Of a stretch of DNA of 64,000 nt, positions 59,531 to 64,000 are shown one piece after another. Position 1 is the first letter of the stretch. Each line of letters begins with the position of its first letter. A program made the position numbers and the translations under genes. The notes below the pieces were generated by a model, which worked only from the letters and a program-made list of their open reading frames with translations, did not search any database and was not told the DNA's origin. Where the stretch lies: positions 12,718,184 through 12,782,183 of the forward strand of contig CM024168.1 in the NCBI GenBank assembly GCA_013433145.1, given 5' to 3'. The stretch comes from Ascaris suum. Its lineage: Eukaryota; Nematoda; Chromadorea; Rhabditida; Ascarididae.

Positions 59531-62500
59531 TATAAGTTTTGGTTCATTTGTATGACTTTTATAATTTTTGGACGAAGAATTTTCAGCGCAGAATCTCTTA
59601 AAATTTGTTTTGTCGACCACTCCGTTAAAAATGGTGAAAAGTTGGTCATATGTCGCGAAGAGCAGTTATTTACCCGCCAATACTTACTTATTGCGCTTTT
59701 GGAAAATTTTTGTGGAAGGTGTGCCCTCGCAGGAGTGCATAAGTGCGCTATCTTTATAACCACATTCAACTCGACATGCAGAAATGAGGGGTCATGAAAA
59801 TACTTAGACATCTTCTGTATTCAAGGATATCTTTATGTTTCAAATTTTTTGAAATACCACTCACCCGCAATCAGAGAACTATGGACATTCACCGATCGAG
59901 CGATCAGAAAGAAGGACTTTTGCTGGTAATTTGCACACTCCAACTTTTCTTAAGAAAACGCGGTATTATATAATTTACTGTTGCATTTCGAGCGTACTAG
60001 AACTTCTGTTTTGACTAAGACACAAAAAGCGAATATTATGAGAGCCGCTCTGATGCGCCTGCCCGCTTGTTCAATGTCGGATAGTTGGGTGATCTATCGA
60101 AAAAATGCAGGCATGCATTTTCGTAATTATTCCCCTAAAAACGCTTCGGGACAATTTACAAACTCATTTGATGAATAGAAATAATCAGTGGAATCTTCGA
60201 TGAGTATGTTTCCATTAGATACTGCATCAACGCGAATTAGCGTTAAGTGACTTAAATGTGTCGCTTGCTGACGGAAATCTCGAAAAACTATTCTTGATTC
60301 ATCTTCAAATGCAAAAATAAGGGCCACTTTCCGCCAACGTTAGCGAATCGCAGCTCATATAATTTCATTCCAACGAGTTCCTTTGAGTTTTCAGCGAATG
60401 CCTGCAGCGAAGTATATGAATGATATATTCGTCGCAGGAATTGCTTTTATCTAGCAATTATATTATTTATACATTTCTATTCCCTTTTTGAATTTTCACA
60501 TTCGGTAAGTTGAGTAAATAAACGCACAGTGCAAAATGAAAACAATGTGAAGTAGTATCACTCTATGCGAAGAATTGAAGTAACGAAGTGAACCTTGCAT
60601 GTTCAGCTAGAAGCTCCATGAGTTCATTACAGTGTATTTGATGAAGTGTGGCCACAGCTGTGTTTTTGAACATTTTTGTTGTATTTGCTGGAGTTAATAT
60701 GAATTCCTCTCTTTACGAAACTGTGCTAAAATCCACGCGGATTTCTATACATGAACGAGTTTCATTCTAAAGGGATGCCTTAGAGAGTGCGGTCTAAGAA
60801 ATCATCACATAACACGCCTAATATCTAACTTGTTCCTTAACCCCAGCCACTTTTGCCGGACTGCCCGCAAGCAGATGCACGCATAGAGAAACCCCTACCC
60901 ACAGTACATCGGTGCGGACTCCACGTCGACTAGATTGCAAAAACGCATGAAAGCGAGTGGATTTATCTAGTCGTTAACCTTTGTACGTTTTTGCGACTGA
61001 TCCACTTGTTATGTTGGAATACGAAAACAGCATCATCCTGTCATGTTTCCTAACCCTCGATCCACTTTTTTCAACAGATTTTCTTCTCCAATTCAGCAGA
61101 AACTTTTGCCTAACATCGAAAGACGTTCAAATCAATGGAGCTTTTAATCTGAAGGTATCATTGCTGCAGATTACGTTTCCTTTCAAATATTAATAAAAAA
61201 AGAAAGCCGCATTTTTTACTTTATTTTTTAGCGCATGTCACTCTGCACGTTAATTTTCAGAGAGCGATCAAATTGTTCGATACTCTTGCCGGAAACGAGC
61301 ACTTCAGATTTCATTGATTGCATTGGCATTTGCTCCTCGTTCGATGAATACGTACGCTCGATGCGCTCTTAAACCTAGCAAAAGTGTGGAACAAAATTTT
61401 TCTTCTATCGCCAGTGAAATGAATAGACTTCTGTGCTGTAATTATTACTGCTCTTCAGTTTTAGGTCATCAAGTCAGACGAAGTTAACGTTTACACGCAA
61501 ATCAGCTTTAGTCTGTTTACTTTTCAACGTCGGTGCCAGGATATCTGAGTCAAAACTTGTGGTCACCCTCTCATCGATAAATTTCCCTGAGACAATTTCA
61601 GTTTCAACTTGTTTTCAATTGCCGACTTCATTTTTGCTCATCGAATTCTTTTAAAAGATTTTTTTAAATGGAATATCAGATTCTTGAGAGTTAGGAAAAT
61701 CGAATTGGCCGTTCTCCTCAAGGAAATACGGTGGTTGTATTATATTTACTACGATAGTTCGGTGGACTTCACTCACTGGTATGCACTTTTTCGATGAAAT
61801 CTGTGCTCACGTTGCACCAAAATTCCGGTTCCAGCTTGGAACTTTTTTTTAAAGTTTTGAACCTGGTTTGCTACTCAAATCATCTACCGGAACAACCTGG
61901 GCTGATATCGTTGGGTTTCGGGTGAAAGGTAGCTCTCTTGCGGATGATTATCAACGCTTCACTGTTGGCAATAACTTTCATTTCAATCGTAATAGTGGAA
62001 GAAAAAAATCACTTTCCCAACCATAACCGCAGCTCCTGAGGAGGCACTCTCGAACGCTCTTTTAAGATAAAAGGCGTCCTTTTTGAGGAGTGCGAAGATA
62101 TGCCACTACCGTCACGGAGCATCGCAACTCCAACTAATCAGAGAATGAACTGAACAGACTGTTTTCGTTAAATGAAACAAGCACACATTTGAAGCCATCA
62201 TCGTTGCCGAACTTTGCAGCGTTTCTTTGGTTCAACGGCACGATGTCGTTGCAGCCGTTCCCTGCCTATGTCACTTAGAGGTGCAGTTAACTAGAAGATT
62301 GGATCTTTCACGTTAACAAGAAATCAGATGTCCCACTTTAGATGAAATTAGCAAAAATGAATACATTATAAATGGTTTCACTGAGAAAAGGCATGGGTAA
62401 TGATGGGTAATGAAATGAGATCTTTGAAATTCTTTGAAAGAAGGGCTCCTTAAGATTTTTTCATTCCCGCCCTCATCTGTACTATGCAAATATGCGCATA

Positions 62501-62700
62501 TCACCTACACATAAATTTGTCACTTTGGTACCTGTGCAGAGATATGCCATTGTTTGCACTGTTTAGCGCGAACTTTCCCTTAAATGTGGTACAGTTGGTT
62601 GGGTAGTATTTCACATTCGTCATTAGTGTTGTATACTGAAGGAGGAACAGAATCAGGACGTAATCATTGAGTCGCACTTTCGTATTTATATATCTTGCAG
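59531..62700. other. No gene assigned
   Basis: The region is AT-rich, with short ORFs on both strands and the interleaved inverted repeats at 60928-61006. Upstream exons of the 62.7 kb gene may be hidden here, but no donor in the right phase was identified. Confidence 0.4.
60928..61006. repeat. Interleaved short inverted repeats
   Basis: Three perfect pairs: GACTAGAT 60928-60935 with ATCTAGTC 60965-60972; GCAAAAACG 60937-60945 with CGTTTTTGC 60986-60994; AGTGGAT 60956-60962 with ATCCACT 61000-61006. Their order is A-B-C-A'-B'-C', not nested. Confidence 0.6.
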
Positions 62701-63571
62701 TGCTCGCAATTGTGATTATTTCAGTGATGTTGGCCCGTGTGCAACCTTCTCCTTGCAATTTCCTTTCAACGGAGGTCTCATGCAGTACCTCATCCGAAAA
62801 GGCGAATATCTGTAGGCACTATTTCAATAAATTTGCATATGCGTTCTCTCATATTTGTTTCAATAAATGCCACCGCCGGATAGAAAAAGATCTTGAAGCA
62901 GCAAAACAAATCGACAAATTCGAGCCTACCGTAAGTCTGAAACCCATTTGGAGTTATGCATAGTTTTTATTAGCGAAGAACAATAAAGATGGGGATAACT
63001 GTAAGAGAATAAAACATAAATCATACTTGTCTCAGAAATACGTGGCCTTCAAATCTTTCCCGTCTCCCAGAAAGTATTAGGAAATGGAGCGGTCCTCACG
63101 GCAACAAGTATGCATCAATTGCATTTAAATTTCTTCAGGTCCACTCACCCTTTTAATTCAACAGAAATCCAAATGCTTGAATGCTTTTCTTCTGATTTTT
63201 TTATATGTAATTCGATTTTTTATGCTTCTAGAAGAGGAAGACTGTGCGATAAGGAACATTTTAAGCGCATTTGCAGAAGAAGTGATTTTTTGAGTTTGAT
63301 TTTTGGATGAAAGAAGAGATTTTGCTAATGCTTTACTTTATCTTAGAAAGCAGTAAAGTATCAGCAGTCATCGACAAGGCAGCTTGCGTTTGGTGCACCC
63401 AGCACTGACAACAAATCGGCCATTTCCGATTCACCGAAACCACTCAACGACTTCTACAATAATGCAACTCTATCGTTAATCGCTAAAGTGTTTTCATTAA
63501 TTGTGATCTTAGTTACTATTTTTATGGTTCTTGGTATGACCGACTATGATTTTTTTGGTTGGCTTCTATAA
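62701..63571 (+). CDS. Two-exon gene for a small membrane protein, unknown family
   Basis: Exon A ends at 62930 (donor GTAAGT, phase 0) and exon B is 63347-63571 (acceptor tatcttag, TAA stop). I do not recognise the family. Exon A encodes LAIVIISVMLARVQPSPC, a hydrophobic leader, then a cysteine-rich region (CNFLSTEVSCSTSSEKAN, CRHYFNKF, ICFNKCHRRIEKD). Exon B encodes a polar stretch, then a C-terminal membrane helix (LIAKVFSLIVILVTIFMVLG) and DYDFFGWLL. The 5' end is uncertain: an acceptor ending cttgcag before 62701 implies an upstream exon, while an ATG at 62727 sits three bases after another acceptor (atttcag) and could be a trans-spliced start. The protein is at least 142 residues. Confidence 0.55.
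62982..62987 (+). terminator. Possible intronic polyadenylation signal
   Basis: Reading past the donor of exon A gives ten more residues and a stop at 62961-62963. An AATAAA follows 18 bases later, and another lies near 63009. Together they could make a short isoform lacking the C-terminal membrane helix. Confidence 0.25.
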
Positions 63572-63677
63572 ATGTAACATCTACAGATTCCATAAACAAG
63601 AATGCAGATGTGCCCTATGGTTTATCAACAAACGCAGACCAGACGTGTTAGCAGAGTGACTCGTCCACACTGCGGGT

Positions 63678-63751
63678 GCCTGAGTAGCGCAGTAGGTTAG
63701 CGCGTCAGTCTCATAATCTGAAGGTCGTGAGTTCGAGCCTCACCTCGGGCA
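63678..63751 (+). tRNA. tRNA-Met (CAT anticodon, elongator type)
   Basis: GCCTGAG at the 5' end pairs with CTCGGGC at the 3' end (seven pairs, one T-G), followed by discriminator A. The D arm is GCGC...GCGC. The anticodon loop is CTCATAA with CAT at 63712-63714. The T arm is GTGAG-TTCGAGC-CTCAC. The sequence around the anticodon matches the usual metazoan elongator tRNA-Met. No intron. A short T run (ttctttt) follows 8 bases later and can serve as the Pol III terminator. Confidence 0.93.
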
Positions 63752-63806
63752 CTGGCTTTCTTTTCATAGCTCAGACATGGTTCTTTGTTGTAACAGCTAT
63801 CCACCC

Positions 63807-63917
63807 CTACAAACATAAGCACGTCTGCAGGCGGTTTCCCTCATTCGAAATGCTTTGCTCGACTTGTTTGCAGCGGACTTCCTCCTTCAATTTCTGATCG
63901 ATGCATTGCTGCAGCAA
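63807..63917 (-). CDS. Likely last exon of a minus-strand gene, unknown product
   Basis: On the minus strand the acceptor tgtcttttcag is followed by 36 codons and TAG: LLQQCIDQKLKEEVRCKQVE then QSISNEGNRLQTCLCL. The composition is helical and charged with three cysteines, unlike the surrounding AT-rich DNA. The rest of the gene would lie beyond the right edge of the window. No AATAAA is visible downstream of the stop before the tRNA, so this is only a candidate. Confidence 0.35.
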   Translation of the reverse strand: MLQQCIDQKLKEEVRCKQVEQSISNEGNRLQTCLCL

Positions 63918-64000
63918 CTGAAAAGACAGCCACATTTTGTTTCAAAATGTTGGACAATGCCCACATCAAAGCAGCTGGAACAAGTCAGATTTTTTTCCAC

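Overview
The window reads as nuclear DNA of a nematode, most likely a clade V (strongylid or hookworm-like) species. The evidence is an AT-rich background, short exons in long introns, acceptors mostly ending in tttcag or ttgcag, and a TRPM channel closest in architecture to Caenorhabditis elegans GON-2. The species call is inference; no species marker was searched.

One gene dominates. On the + strand from 13184 to 53797 I could assemble about 45 exons of a TRPM-family cation channel (gon-2-like, about 1,985 residues). Nearly all exon phases agree. In order it encodes a nematode-type N-terminal extension (13.2-20.5 kb), the TRPM homology region with its SLOG-type nucleotide-binding-like fold (21.7-28.9 kb), the helical MHR2-4 region (30.2-36.5 kb), a long acidic/serine and basic linker (36.6-40.4 kb), the S1-S6 channel with a Mg/Ca-type pore (41.5-46.0 kb), the TRP domain (46.6-47.2 kb), a coiled coil (47.5-48.7 kb) and a long C-tail without a kinase, ending in a possible PDZ ligand (50.0-53.8 kb). 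Three introns need GC donors. Two junctions (exon 5/6 and exon 17/18) do not resolve cleanly.

Upstream (1 to about 13.1 kb) I see no convincing gene. There are TA microsatellites, and a decayed minus-strand fragment around 8.3-8.7 kb resembles a BEL/Pao retrotransposon integrase. Downstream (53.8-64 kb) lie a possible extra terminal exon (56.1 kb), a degenerate tandem-repeat field (57.0-57.6 kb), several ambiguous coding-like patches (58.5-59.5 kb), a two-exon gene for a small membrane protein (62.7-63.6 kb), a tRNA-Met(CAT) gene (63.68 kb) and the likely last exon of a minus-strand gene (63.8-63.9 kb).

Four long (TA)n arrays, two of them inside TRPM introns, are the most conspicuous repeats. 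No CRISPR, rRNA, operon or phage features are present. I did not find a wholly new system. The most interesting items are the GC-AG introns, the possible alternative first exon with a hydrophobic segment, the long MHR4-S1 insert and the unexplained repeat field.
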